DNA from: Synergistales bacterium
GTDB lineage: Bacteria > Synergistota > Synergistia > Synergistales > Aminithiophilaceae
Length of the DNA: 64,000 nt
Assembly (NCBI GenBank): GCA_018433595.1
Contig: JAHDQY010000009.1
Location: 62,001-126,000 of the forward strand
Direction of reading: 5' to 3'
Positions within the stretch are counted from its first letter, which is position 1; each line of letters opens with the position of its first letter. Shown here piece after piece: positions 1-7,768 of the stretch. The position numbers were made by a program, and so were the translations under genes. The notes under the pieces are model-generated. The model had not been told where the DNA came from. It saw only the letters and a list, made by a program, of their open reading frames with translations, and did no database searches.

Positions 1-1
1 C

Positions 2-238
2 CCCGGAAATGACGACGCCATCCGTGCCATCAAGCTGATGACGAAGCTCATGGCTGATGCCATCGTCGAGGGCCGCCAGGGTGCCGATGGCGATGTCGCC
101 TCTGATGCCGAGGGGGGCGAAGAGGAAGAGGGCGTTGAGATCGAGATTCGGGAGAAACTTCACGAAACCTACGGAGAGGTTGGCGAGAAGCTCGTCAAGG
201 AAGTCATCGAAGAGCACAAAGGCTGGAAGGAGGCCTAG
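2..238 (+). CDS. rpsB: 30S ribosomal protein S2, C-terminal part
   Basis: The window opens inside this gene. The visible 78 residues begin [12 protein letters not shown], the conserved end of the S2 core that binds the small ribosomal subunit, and continue into an acidic, Glu-rich tail that ends GWKEA. The tail is low-complexity and longer than in many S2 proteins. The gene is followed after 4 bases by tsf, the usual rpsB-tsf order, and a strong GGAAGGAGG ribosome binding site for tsf lies within its last codons. The start is outside the window, so full length cannot be judged. Confidence 0.93.
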   Translation, partial: PGNDDAIRAIKLMTKLMADAIVEGRQGADGDVASDAEGGEEEEGVEIEIREKLHETYGEVGEKLVKEVIEEHKGWKEA

Positions 239-242
239 ATTT

Positions 243-836
243 ATGGCTGTCGACATGGAAGCGGTAAAAGAACTCAGATCGATGAGCGGCGCCGGCGTCC
301 TTGACTGCAAGAAGGCTCTTGCCGAGAGCAGTGGAGATGTACAGAAGGCCGCCGATCTTCTTCGCGAAAAGGGGCTTGCCAAGGCGGCGAAGAAGACGGA
401 GCGTACGGCTTCCCAGGGCATGATCTTCAGCTACATCCACACCAATGGCAAGATCGGAACCTTGGTCGAGCTCAATTGCGAGACCGACTTCGTCGCCCGC
501 ACCGACGAATTCCAGGCTCTGGGGCATGAGATCGCCATGCATGTCGCCGCTTCGGCTCCTCTGTTCCTCGTGCCCGAGGATGTCCCTGCCGACGTCATCG
601 AGAAAGAGAAAGAGATCTTCAAGGCTCAGGCCCTGGAAGAGGGCAAGCCGGCCCACATCATCGAGAAGATCGCCGAAGGCCGGGCCAAGAAGTACTACGA
701 AGAGAACTGCCTTCTTGAGCAGCCCTACATCCGTGACCAGGACAAGAAGATTCGCGACCTGGTCATGGAGGGAATCGCCAAGCTCGGAGAGAACCTCGTT
801 ATCCGACGTTTTTCCCGGTTTTCCATAGGAGAATAA
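243..836 (+). CDS. tsf: Elongation factor Ts
   Basis: EF-Ts recycles EF-Tu by exchanging GDP for GTP during translation in the cytoplasm. The 197-residue protein has the N-terminal UBA-like helix bundle with the R-x-x-S/T-GAG signature (about residues 12-18) and the core signature TDFVAR at residues 81-86. It is the short form of EF-Ts lacking the long coiled-coil insertion of E. coli, as in several deep-branching phyla. The ATG at 243 is preceded by GGAAGGAGG. An in-frame reading upstream to position 57 lies inside rpsB and is not used. A hairpin terminator follows directly. Confidence 0.96.
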   Translation: MAVDMEAVKELRSMSGAGVLDCKKALAESSGDVQKAADLLREKGLAKAAKKTERTASQGMIFSYIHTNGKIGTLVELNCETDFVARTDEFQALGHEIAMHVAASAPLFLVPEDVPADVIEKEKEIFKAQALEEGKPAHIIEKIAEGRAKKYYEENCLLEQPYIRDQDKKIRDLVMEGIAKLGENLVIRRFSRFSIGE

Positions 837-847
837 CCCTTTCCGAA

Positions 848-878
848 AGGGGCGAGGCGAAAGCCCCGCCCCTTTTTT
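848..878 (+). terminator. Rho-independent terminator after tsf
   Basis: A GC-rich stem (GGGGC...GCCCC with an inner GGC/GCC) closed by a GAAA loop is followed by a run of six T. It ends the rpsB-tsf transcript. Confidence 0.88.
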
Positions 879-928
879 AATCAGCTTTCCTGTTCGTGCC
901 TACCTTCTCTGCCAGGAGGTTTTATCTC

Positions 929-1642
929 ATGGGGCCTTATAAACGTGTACTTCTCAAACTCTCCGGTGAAATCCTCGCCGGCGAAGCCGGTTTCGGCCTC
1001 GATCTCGAGGCGGTGCAGAAGATTGCCCGTAACATTGCGGAGGTAGCCGGAGCCGGCCTCAAGATTGCCCTTGTCGTCGGCGGGGGCAACATCTTCCGAG
1101 GCATTCAGGCTGTGGATAAGGGATTCGACAGGGCTCAGGCCGATAATATGGGAATGCTGGCGACGGTCATCAATGCTCTGGCCCTTCAGGACGCCCTGGA
1201 GCGACTAGGCGTCGCTACGCGGGTTCAAACGGCCATCGAGATGCGGGAGCTTGCCGAGCCCTTCATTCGCCGCAAGGCTCTGAGTCACCTGGAAAAGGGA
1301 CGTGTCGTGATTTTTGCCGCGGGAACGGGTTCCCCCTACTTCTCGACCGATACGGCTGCGGCTCTTCGTGCGGCTGAAATCGGCGCCGACTGCGTCCTGA
1401 AGGGGACCAAGGTTGACGGTATCTACGACAAGGACCCCGTCAAGCACCCCGAGGCGAAGCGTTACGCGAACCTCACCTACCTCGATGCCCTCCAGCGGCA
1501 GCTCAAGGTGATGGATGCTGCGGCATTCTCTCTCTGCATGGAGAACGGAATCCCCATCGTCGTCTTCAATATCAACGGCGAGGGTAACCTGAAGAAACTC
1601 CTCGTCGATGGACAAAACGTCGGAACTCTCGTAACCTCTTAA
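929..1642 (+). CDS. pyrH: Uridylate kinase (UMP kinase)
   Basis: This amino-acid-kinase-fold enzyme phosphorylates UMP to UDP in pyrimidine nucleotide synthesis. The 237 residues begin [14 protein letters not shown] with the family's N-terminal K-x-SGE phosphate-binding segment, followed by the GGGN(I)FRG loop, the AxxMGM(L)AT(V)[10 protein letters not shown] stretch, and GT(G)NPYFSTD-like [12 protein letters not shown]. The start is ATG 929, seven bases after CAGGAGG; the reading frame is open further upstream but lacks a binding site. Order tsf-pyrH-frr matches the conserved translation gene cluster of bacteria. Confidence 0.96.
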   Translation: MGPYKRVLLKLSGEILAGEAGFGLDLEAVQKIARNIAEVAGAGLKIALVVGGGNIFRGIQAVDKGFDRAQADNMGMLATVINALALQDALERLGVATRVQTAIEMRELAEPFIRRKALSHLEKGRVVIFAAGTGSPYFSTDTAAALRAAEIGADCVLKGTKVDGIYDKDPVKHPEAKRYANLTYLDALQRQLKVMDAAAFSLCMENGIPIVVFNINGEGNLKKLLVDGQNVGTLVTS

Positions 1643-1661
1643 GGGAAAGGAGTGAAGAGCG

Positions 1662-2219
1662 ATGCCGATGGATGAAATGGCCAAACTGAAGCAGCAGATG
1701 GAAAAGACCGTCGAACACCTCAAAAGCGAGTATCTTGGCATTCGCACCGGCCGGGCCCACCCTGCTCTGGTTGAGGAGATCAAAGTGGACTACTATGGCT
1801 CGCAGACTCCCATCAAACAGATGGGGAGCGTTACTGTCCCCGATCCTCGCCAGCTGCTGATAACCCCTTGGGATAAAACAGCCCTCAAGGCGATCGAAAA
1901 GGGGATTCTGGCCTCATCTCTCGGTGTTACGCCCGTTGTCGACGGCGAGGTGATCCGTCTGACCTTGCCGGAACTGACGCGGCAGCGTCGCATCGACCTG
2001 ACCAAGCTCGTCCGCAAGTACGGCGAGGAGGCCAAGGTGGCTCTTCGCAACGTCCGGAGGGATTGTCTCGAAACTCTGAAAAAGATGGAGAAAGACAGCG
2101 TCATCAGCGAGGACGAGTTGAGGCGCTATCAGAAAGAGATCCAGGATGCCACCGACGATTTCTCGAAGAAGGTCGAAGCGGTTCAGGCTCAGAAAGAGAA
2201 AGAGATCCTGGAAGATTAA
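1662..2219 (+). CDS. frr: Ribosome recycling factor
   Basis: RRF splits post-termination 70S ribosomes with EF-G. The 185-residue length is normal for the family. Visible signatures are RTGRAHPALVE (about residues 27-37), the YYGSQTPI(K)Q stretch, and a final three-helix-bundle segment ending in charged Lys/Glu residues. The gene starts 19 bases after pyrH with AAGGAG upstream of ATG 1662, so pyrH and frr are co-transcribed. A strong terminator follows. Confidence 0.97.
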   Translation: MPMDEMAKLKQQMEKTVEHLKSEYLGIRTGRAHPALVEEIKVDYYGSQTPIKQMGSVTVPDPRQLLITPWDKTALKAIEKGILASSLGVTPVVDGEVIRLTLPELTRQRRIDLTKLVRKYGEEAKVALRNVRRDCLETLKKMEKDSVISEDELRRYQKEIQDATDDFSKKVEAVQAQKEKEILED

Positions 2220-2244
2220 GAGCCTTTCGTTGCGTAACGCTTGA

Positions 2245-2280
2245 AGGTGGGGTCAGGGCAAATCCTGACCCCACCTTTTT
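2245..2280 (+). terminator. Rho-independent terminator after frr
   Basis: A perfect 13-bp stem (AGGTGGGGTCAGG paired with CCTGACCCCACCT) is followed by TTTTT. It ends the pyrH-frr transcript. Confidence 0.93.
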
Positions 2281-2356
2281 GGAGCAGAGGAGCGGTGCAT
2301 CTCCTAAATCGGATAAACGAAACAGGCAAAATGGTTTATTTTTAATTTGAATTTTA

Positions 2357-2385
2357 TTGAAAGCCTCGACTTCGGGGCGTATGAT
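2357..2385 (+). promoter_or_regulatory. Sigma-70 type promoter for arcC
   Basis: TTGAAA (2357-2362), 17 bases, then TATGAT (2380-2385), inside an AT-rich stretch that contrasts with the GC-rich genes. It lies 76 bases upstream of the arcC start. This is a match to the consensus only, without experimental support. Confidence 0.7.
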
Positions 2386-2461
2386 TTTATAGAAGGTAGA
2401 GAATTTTCCCGCTACATTTTCAGAATGTCGACCAATTTTCAGGATCCGGTGGTGATCACAG

Positions 2462-3409
2462 GTGGGGAAAAGAGTTCTTGTGGCTCTGGGAGGCAATGCC
2501 ATTCTTCAGGTCGGTCAGAAAGGGACGTTTCAGGAACAGATGGAGAACGTCGGTCTCACGGCGAAAAAGGTCGTGAGAATGCTTCAGCAGGGACTGGAAA
2601 TCGTCGTTACTCATGGCAACGGCCCTCAGGTCGGAGCCATCCTGATCCAGAACGAGCTGGCCGGCGCCAAGGTTCCCCCGATGCCGATGGATGTCTGCGG
2701 CGGCGAGAGTCAGGGGTTTATCGGCTATATGCTCTGCCAGAGCCTGCACAATGAAATGGTCCGGGCCGGTCTCGACGGCCACGATCCCGTTTGTGTCGTT
2801 ACCCAGGTCGAGGTCGATCCCGCCGATCCTGCCTTCGCCAGGCCGACGAAGCCCGTTGGTCCCTTCTACGGTGCGGAGCAGGCCAAAGCCCGGCAAGCCG
2901 CGACCGGAGAGCACTGGATCGAAGATGCCGGACGGGGTTGGCGAAGGGTGGTCCCTTCGCCGGATCCGAAGAGGATCATTGAAGCCGAAGCCGTCGTCAG
3001 GCTCGTTGAAGCGGGCTACGTCGTCATTGCTTCCGGCGGTGGGGGGATCCCCGTCACGCGCCTCGAAGACGGGCGGCTTCAGGGCGTCGAAGCCGTCATC
3101 GACAAGGATCTGGCCGGCGAGCGTCTGGCATGGGAGGTCGGGGCCGATATTTTCCTGATCCTTACCGACATTCCCCATGCGGTTTTGAATTTCCGCACCC
3201 CCGAGGAGCGGCCTCTCGGCAGGGTCACCGTCGAGGAGCTCGGGCGTTATCAGGAAGAAGGTCATTTCAGAACAGGCAGTATGGACCCCAAGGTTACCGC
3301 CGCCCTCCGTTTCGTCCGCGACGGAGGAGAGCGGGCCGTCATCGCCCGTCTCGACGATGCGCTGGACGCCCTCGCGGGCAGGGCTGGAACGCAGGTCGTC
3401 CGCAGCTGA
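2462..3409 (+). CDS. arcC: Carbamate kinase
   Basis: Carbamate kinase makes ATP from carbamoyl phosphate and ADP, the last step of arginine deiminase or similar fermentations. The 315-residue length is typical. Residues 1-13 carry the LVALGGNA motif; THGNGPQVG (about residues 55-63) and the SGGGGIPV stretch are also family signatures, as is VDPADPAF. The start is GTG 2462; the binding site upstream is poor, which leaves the exact start uncertain. It has its own promoter and is flanked by hairpins, so it is probably transcribed alone. The arginine deiminase and ornithine carbamoyltransferase genes are not nearby. Confidence 0.95.
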   Translation: MGKRVLVALGGNAILQVGQKGTFQEQMENVGLTAKKVVRMLQQGLEIVVTHGNGPQVGAILIQNELAGAKVPPMPMDVCGGESQGFIGYMLCQSLHNEMVRAGLDGHDPVCVVTQVEVDPADPAFARPTKPVGPFYGAEQAKARQAATGEHWIEDAGRGWRRVVPSPDPKRIIEAEAVVRLVEAGYVVIASGGGGIPVTRLEDGRLQGVEAVIDKDLAGERLAWEVGADIFLILTDIPHAVLNFRTPEERPLGRVTVEELGRYQEEGHFRTGSMDPKVTAALRFVRDGGERAVIARLDDALDALAGRAGTQVVRS

Positions 3410-3430
3410 CCGAGTCAGTCCGGGCAGATG

Positions 3431-3470
3431 CCGCAAAGGGCCGTCACTTCGAAGTGACGGCCCTTTGCGG
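3431..3470. terminator. Perfect 40-base palindrome, probable terminator of arcC
   Basis: Two 20-base arms (starting CCGCAAAGGG and ending CCCTTTGCGG) are exactly complementary with no spacer. It lies 21 bases past the arcC stop. There is no clean T-run downstream, so termination strength is uncertain. The right end also supplies the -35 region of the next promoter. Confidence 0.6.
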
Positions 3471-3493
3471 TGCTCTTTGGAAGAATCTATACT
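3465..3493 (+). promoter_or_regulatory. Putative promoter for the CGGC-domain gene
   Basis: TTGCGG (3465-3470), 17 bases, then TATACT (3488-3493). The -10 is good and the -35 only partial, and the -35 sits within the palindrome. The gene start is 21 bases downstream of the -10. Confidence 0.5.
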
Positions 3494-3513
3494 TAATTTC
3501 AGGAGGTGTTCAC

Positions 3514-3942
3514 ATGCCTGATCTTGTCGTCATCATTCAGTGTCAGCTTGCTCATAACCGATGCAGCGGTTTTGCCTGTACTCACTCTTTCTATGAGAAA
3601 ACGGGAAAGTTCCAGGAGTACGGAGAGGGGACCCGCTACCTCTCCTTCACCTGCGGCGGCTGCTGCGGCAAGGGTGTGGCCGCCAAGCTCGAGCACCTGG
3701 CCGGCAAGCTTAAGGAGAAGACGGAGCTGACGCCGGACAATGTCGTCATCCATCTCGCCTCGTGCATGACCACCGATAATCACCATTCCGATCGCTGTCC
3801 TCATGTGGACTACATCAGATCCATCGTAGCCAAGAAGGGCTTCGCCCGCGTCGTCGAGGGGTCGTTCGTCAGCGCCAAAGCCACTGAACGCCGACGCCAG
3901 GGACTCTATAAGGATTACGATCAGTGCCCGGTATGCGATTGA
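3514..3942 (+). CDS. CGGC-domain protein
   Basis: This 142-residue protein is rich in Cys and His. The motif TCGGCCGK (around residues 48-55) matches the CGGC domain, a small family with proposed metal binding and unknown function, found mainly in anaerobes. Further Cys residues lie near the N-terminus (QCQLAHNRCSGFAC), in LASCMTT, in RCPHVDY, and in a C-terminal CPVC. The start ATG 3514 follows AGGAGG at good spacing. It has its own promoter and no operon partner. A role in metal handling is inference from the cysteine pattern only. Confidence 0.85.
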   Translation: MPDLVVIIQCQLAHNRCSGFACTHSFYEKTGKFQEYGEGTRYLSFTCGGCCGKGVAAKLEHLAGKLKEKTELTPDNVVIHLASCMTTDNHHSDRCPHVDYIRSIVAKKGFARVVEGSFVSAKATERRRQGLYKDYDQCPVCD

Positions 3943-3976
3943 GACAACGACATGGAAGCGTGGTTCTCCCCGCTCT

Positions 3977-4004
3977 TTGAGGGAGTTCCTGAAAGTGTTA
4001 CAAT
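3977..4004 (+). promoter_or_regulatory. Putative promoter for hpf
   Basis: TTGAGG (3977-3982), 16 bases, then TACAAT (3999-4004), 40 bases upstream of the hpf start. Confidence 0.55.
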
Positions 4005-4044
4005 ACGGGTGTCACGTCACGATACAACGATTGGAGGAATGCCC

Positions 4045-4593
4045 ATGGACATCCGGTACGTTAGCCGTAACGCCGAGCTCAGCGATGTCGTCAAGGATCA
4101 TATGGAGAAAAAGCTGGGTAAGCTCGAGAAGTTTTTCGAGCGAATCCTCAACTCCCAGGTCGAGACGAGCTTCAGCCGTGGAATGTTCGTGGTGGAGATC
4201 ACTTCCAATGTCAACGGTGTCATCATGCGTGGGGAGGAGTACGCTCCGGATATCCGCAAGGCTTTCGACAAGGCCCTCAAGAACATTGAGCGCCAGATCA
4301 AGCGGCACAAGGGATATCTGACCGATCGGGCCCAGATGAAGACCCACGACGTCTCCTTCGATATCGAAGGGCTGAAGGAGGAGTTGCAGCAGGCCGAGGC
4401 GGAGGGGCCCGACGAGATCGTCAAGGTCAAGCGTTTCCCCATGCGCCCCATGTCTGCCCAGGAAGCGACGATGCAGATGGATCTTCTAGGGCACTCCTTT
4501 TTCGTCTTCCGCAACTCCGACGAGGGTGACGATGTCAATGTCGTCTATCGCCGCCGTTCCGGCGGGTATGGGCTCATTGCGCCGGGAGTCTGA
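4045..4593 (+). CDS. hpf: Ribosome hibernation promoting factor, long form
   Basis: HPF dimerises and silences 70S ribosomes in stationary phase. The 182-residue protein has the N-terminal S30AE/YfiA domain (residues 1 to about 100, starting MDIRYVSRNAEL) and a C-terminal dimerisation domain (about 125-182) with the conserved MQMDLLGHSFFVFRNS segment. That makes it the long form. ATG 4045 is chosen because TTGGAGG sits seven bases upstream; the ATG at 4039 is too close to it. The gene has its own promoter and terminator. Confidence 0.95.
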   Translation: MDIRYVSRNAELSDVVKDHMEKKLGKLEKFFERILNSQVETSFSRGMFVVEITSNVNGVIMRGEEYAPDIRKAFDKALKNIERQIKRHKGYLTDRAQMKTHDVSFDIEGLKEELQQAEAEGPDEIVKVKRFPMRPMSAQEATMQMDLLGHSFFVFRNSDEGDDVNVVYRRRSGGYGLIAPGV

Positions 4594-4649
4594 TGACGCT
4601 TTAGGTCGCAACGGCGTTCAACCGATTGTGGAAGCCAAGGAATGACAGC

Positions 4650-4680
4650 GAAGGCGCCGGTATCTCGGCGCCTTCCATTT
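4650..4680 (+). terminator. Terminator after hpf
   Basis: The stem GAAGGCGCCG / CGGCGCCTTC has a short loop and is followed by an A/T-rich CATTTTC tract. Confidence 0.72.
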
Positions 4681-4980
4681 TCACTTCTTCTCTGGCAGTG
4701 CTTCCGATCAAAGCTCCGTTGCCGCTGCGAGCGGGGGCTCGGTCTGGCCTCCATTTGCCCCGCCTCCGGAATCCCAGCGGTTGAGGCGGTGAGGGACAGG
4801 AATATGGAGACCGCATCTGTGGAGGTGGAAGAAGTCGATGGCGAAGCTCGTTGAAATCCGAAGGACTGTCATGCCCACCGAGGAGTGCCATGTCTGGATG
4901 ATCCGGCAGAACTCCGTCGGTTCTCCCGGTTCCGGGAAGAGGCTTTTTCCCGAGGGTCGGCGCCCCGGCAGGGGGGGGAG
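4681..4980. other. Intergenic stretch before the helicase gene
   Basis: These 300 bases hold no gene I can support. A weak promoter-like pair, TTGAGG (4781-4786) and TATGGA (4803-4808) with 16-base spacing, is the only candidate signal for the following run of genes. The helicase frame remains open back to a GTG at 4885, so part of this stretch could be coding if that start is used. Confidence 0.4.
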
Positions 4981-6954
4981 ATGGTGAGGGATCTCCTGAA
5001 GGGCCTCAATGGGCGCCAGAAGGAGGCCGTCTCCTACTGTGGTGGCCCCCTTCTCGTTCTTGCCGGAGCAGGGAGCGGCAAGACGAGCGTTCTGACGCGG
5101 AAGTTGGCCTATCTTGTAGAAGAGCGGAGCATCGCTCCTCATCGTCTCCTGGCCGTGACCTTCACCAACAAGGCGTCCCGGGAGATGGCCTCCCGCGTCA
5201 CCGAACTGCTTCAGGGCGATCTCGGCGGGATGGAGGTCCTCACCTTTCATGCCTGGGGGCTTCGGTGGCTGATCCGGCAGGGCGCTCTCCTGGAGTCGCG
5301 GGGACTGCCCCGCTCCTTCGTCGTCTTCGACAGAGGAGACAGCCGCAGCCTCGTCAAGCGCCTTCGTCAGGAGTTCAACCTCGATGAAAAGCGTTATGAC
5401 ACCTCGTGGATTCTGGCGGAGATGTCCCGCGGCAAGACCGAGTGTGATCTGGCGACGCTCAAGCCGCTGACGCTGGCGGCACCCTGGGGAGACTTTTACG
5501 GGCGCTATCAGGAGGAGCTGCGCCGTCAGGGGGCCCTCGATTTCGACGACCTGCTCGTCCTGCCCCTTCACCTCATGCTCACCGACCCCGAAGCGCTTCA
5601 TGCGGCGCGAGGGCGCTACGACTGGATCCTCGTCGACGAGTATCAGGATGTCAACCGCCTTCAGTATCAACTTTTAAAGCTGCTTACCGGAGGGGGAACG
5701 CCTCTGATGGTCGTCGGAGATCCCGACCAGTCCATCTACGGCTGGCGCGGCGCCGACATGGAGATGATCCTGCGCTTTGAGAAGGATTTTCCCGGATCGA
5801 AGACGGTCGTCCTCGATCAGAACTACCGCTCGACGGGGATCATCCTCGACGCCGCCAACGAAGTGATCCGCAACAACGCTGAACGGCGGCCCAAGGAGCT
5901 CTGGACGGCCCGGGACCGAGGCGAGGCGATCTATTCCCTCATGGCCCGCAATCAGGAAGAAGAGGCCCGCTTCGTTGCCGATGAGATCGAGCGCCTCCGC
6001 ACCCTGGGTTTCCGTTACGGCGATATGGCCCTTCTCTACCGGATCAACGCTCTAAGCCGTCTCTACGAACAGCGCCTTGTCGAATGGGGAATTCCCTATC
6101 GCATCGTCAGGGGAACGAGTTTCTACGAGCGCCGGGAGGTTAAGGACGCTCTCGCCTTCCTGCGGTTGGCCGTCAACCCCCGCGACAGGGCGTCGCTGGA
6201 GCGCATCGGCAATGTCCCGACGCGAGGGCTCGGCGCCAAGAGCCTGGAGCGGCTCGCTGATCATCTGGCCGTTCTCGATTTCATCGAGCCCGAGGCCGCC
6301 TGGACCGAGATCGGCTCGACGGGGGCCGGCCTCAAGGGTAAGGCGGGACAGGGGGTGAAGGAGCTCGCCGGCTGCATGCGGGATCTCTTGGCCCGAGGCG
6401 AGGCCTTTCCCGAAGCGCTCCACTACATCCTGGGAGAGGTGGGGTACGGGGCCTTCCTGGCCCAGTACGACCGGGAGGGGTGGGAGGACCGCGTCGAGAA
6501 TGTCCTGGAGCTTCTCTCCGTCGTTCCCCAGGGACTTCCCCTGGCCGAGACCCTGGCCGAGATCTCCCTTTTCACCGACCAGGAGATCGTCGAGGACGAC
6601 GAGGACCGGGTTAACCTCCTGACGCTCCATGCCGCCAAGGGACTGGAGTTTCCCGTTGTTTTCATGGTCGCCATGGAGGAGGGAATCTTTCCCCACTCGC
6701 GCTGCCTCGACGACAACCGGGAGGGGCTTGAGGAAGAGCGCCGCCTCTGCTATGTGGGCATGACCCGTGCCGAGGATCGGCTCTACCTGACGGGAGCACG
6801 AAGCCGCCTTCTTTTCGGCTCCGTCCAGGCCAACGGCTTCTCACGTTTCCTCTGGGAGATCCCCGACCGCTACAAGACCGTGGACGATCGAGGACGGGAG
6901 GAGGTTTCGTCCCATGTGGGTCATCGGTCTTACCGGGGATATCGGCGCTGGTAA
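4981..6954 (+). CDS. pcrA: UvrD/PcrA-type ATP-dependent DNA helicase
   Basis: This SF1A helicase unwinds DNA in a 3'-5' direction in repair and replication. In 657 residues it has the Walker A loop GAGSGKT (residues 29-35), motif Ia (FTNKASREM), the Walker B LVDEYQDVN (near residue 218), motif III GDPDQSIYGWRGA, motif IV QNYRST, motif V LTLHAAKGLEF and motif VI VGMTRAEDRLYLT. It is slightly shorter than typical PcrA and ends without the long C-terminal Tudor-like extension. ATG 4981 follows GGGGGGAG; GTG 4885 is an alternative. Its last 41 bases overlap coaE. The exact subtype (PcrA, UvrD or Rep) cannot be fixed from motifs alone. Confidence 0.92.
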   Translation: MVRDLLKGLNGRQKEAVSYCGGPLLVLAGAGSGKTSVLTRKLAYLVEERSIAPHRLLAVTFTNKASREMASRVTELLQGDLGGMEVLTFHAWGLRWLIRQGALLESRGLPRSFVVFDRGDSRSLVKRLRQEFNLDEKRYDTSWILAEMSRGKTECDLATLKPLTLAAPWGDFYGRYQEELRRQGALDFDDLLVLPLHLMLTDPEALHAARGRYDWILVDEYQDVNRLQYQLLKLLTGGGTPLMVVGDPDQSIYGWRGADMEMILRFEKDFPGSKTVVLDQNYRSTGIILDAANEVIRNNAERRPKELWTARDRGEAIYSLMARNQEEEARFVADEIERLRTLGFRYGDMALLYRINALSRLYEQRLVEWGIPYRIVRGTSFYERREVKDALAFLRLAVNPRDRASLERIGNVPTRGLGAKSLERLADHLAVLDFIEPEAAWTEIGSTGAGLKGKAGQGVKELAGCMRDLLARGEAFPEALHYILGEVGYGAFLAQYDREGWEDRVENVLELLSVVPQGLPLAETLAEISLFTDQEIVEDDEDRVNLLTLHAAKGLEFPVVFMVAMEEGIFPHSRCLDDNREGLEEERRLCYVGMTRAEDRLYLTGARSRLLFGSVQANGFSRFLWEIPDRYKTVDDRGREEVSSHVGHRSYRGYRRW

Positions 6955-7768
6955 GTCAACGGCAGCCCGGATTTTCGACGCCATGGGGGCTGCCGTTATC
7001 GACGCCGACGCCGTCGTTCGCGAACTCTGGCGCTCTCCCGAAATGATCGAGGCTGCCCGCAGCCGTTGGGGCGGGGACGTTACCGACGGTAAGGGGCGTT
7101 TCGTCGCCGCCGCTGCCGCTGCGAAGGCCTTCTCTTCCGAAGAGGAGTATCGCTGGCTTTGCAGTCTCCTTCACCCTCCGGTCTTTCGCGAGATCGGACG
7201 GCACCTTGCCGCCCTCTCGGGCTGGATCGTCGTCGAAATCCCCCTGCTCTTCGAAGCCGGAATCCCCTCTTGGGTCGACGAGACCCTATACGTCACGGCG
7301 GGAGCCGAGGCGCGAGGGAGGCGAAACGCCGGCCGGGGACTCGACGGGAAAGCCATCGGAGAGCGGGAGCGGTGGCTTCTCCCTTCTGAGGAGAAGCGCT
7401 GTCTCTCCCATTTCGTCGTCGACAACGAGGGCTCCGTTGAGAGTTTCTCCGAAGCGATCTCGGCACTGGGCCGGGATTTTGCCGACCTGGGGGGGATGGG
7501 GCGCTTCGAGGCCGTCTCCGAGGCCCCCGAAGCTTTGAAAGAAGCCCTTCTTGACCGGAGGCTGGCGGCGCTGCCCGAGATCCGTCCCCTCTCCGGAGAG
7601 GAAGGAGCGGTGTCGCGGAGTGAACTTCGCTTTTTCGGGCTGGCCCGGCGCTTCCCCGATGTGGAACGTCTCTGTCGCTCCTTCGGGGTGGTGTCTCTCC
7701 TTTTCGAGGAGCCTCGAAGATTCTCTCGCTGCCTGGCCAGGCGGGCTCTGAAGGCGCTGGCGCGATGA
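6914..7768 (+). CDS. coaE: Dephospho-CoA kinase with an extra C-terminal domain
   Basis: The N-terminal ~195 residues are a CoaE kinase, which phosphorylates dephospho-CoA in the last step of coenzyme A synthesis. The P-loop GDIGAGKST is at residues 8-16, followed by IDADAVVRELW and VVEIPLLFEAG. The protein is 284 residues, about 85 longer than normal. Residues ~197-284 form a separate unit with RLAALPEIRPLSG and ELRFFGLARRFPDVERL, a pattern resembling a divergent CutA1-like domain (inference). The ATG is preceded by GGGAGGAGG. The gene overlaps the helicase gene upstream and the next gene by ATGA. Confidence 0.9.
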   Translation: MWVIGLTGDIGAGKSTAARIFDAMGAAVIDADAVVRELWRSPEMIEAARSRWGGDVTDGKGRFVAAAAAAKAFSSEEEYRWLCSLLHPPVFREIGRHLAALSGWIVVEIPLLFEAGIPSWVDETLYVTAGAEARGRRNAGRGLDGKAIGERERWLLPSEEKRCLSHFVVDNEGSVESFSEAISALGRDFADLGGMGRFEAVSEAPEALKEALLDRRLAALPEIRPLSGEEGAVSRSELRFFGLARRFPDVERLCRSFGVVSLLFEEPRRFSRCLARRALKALAR

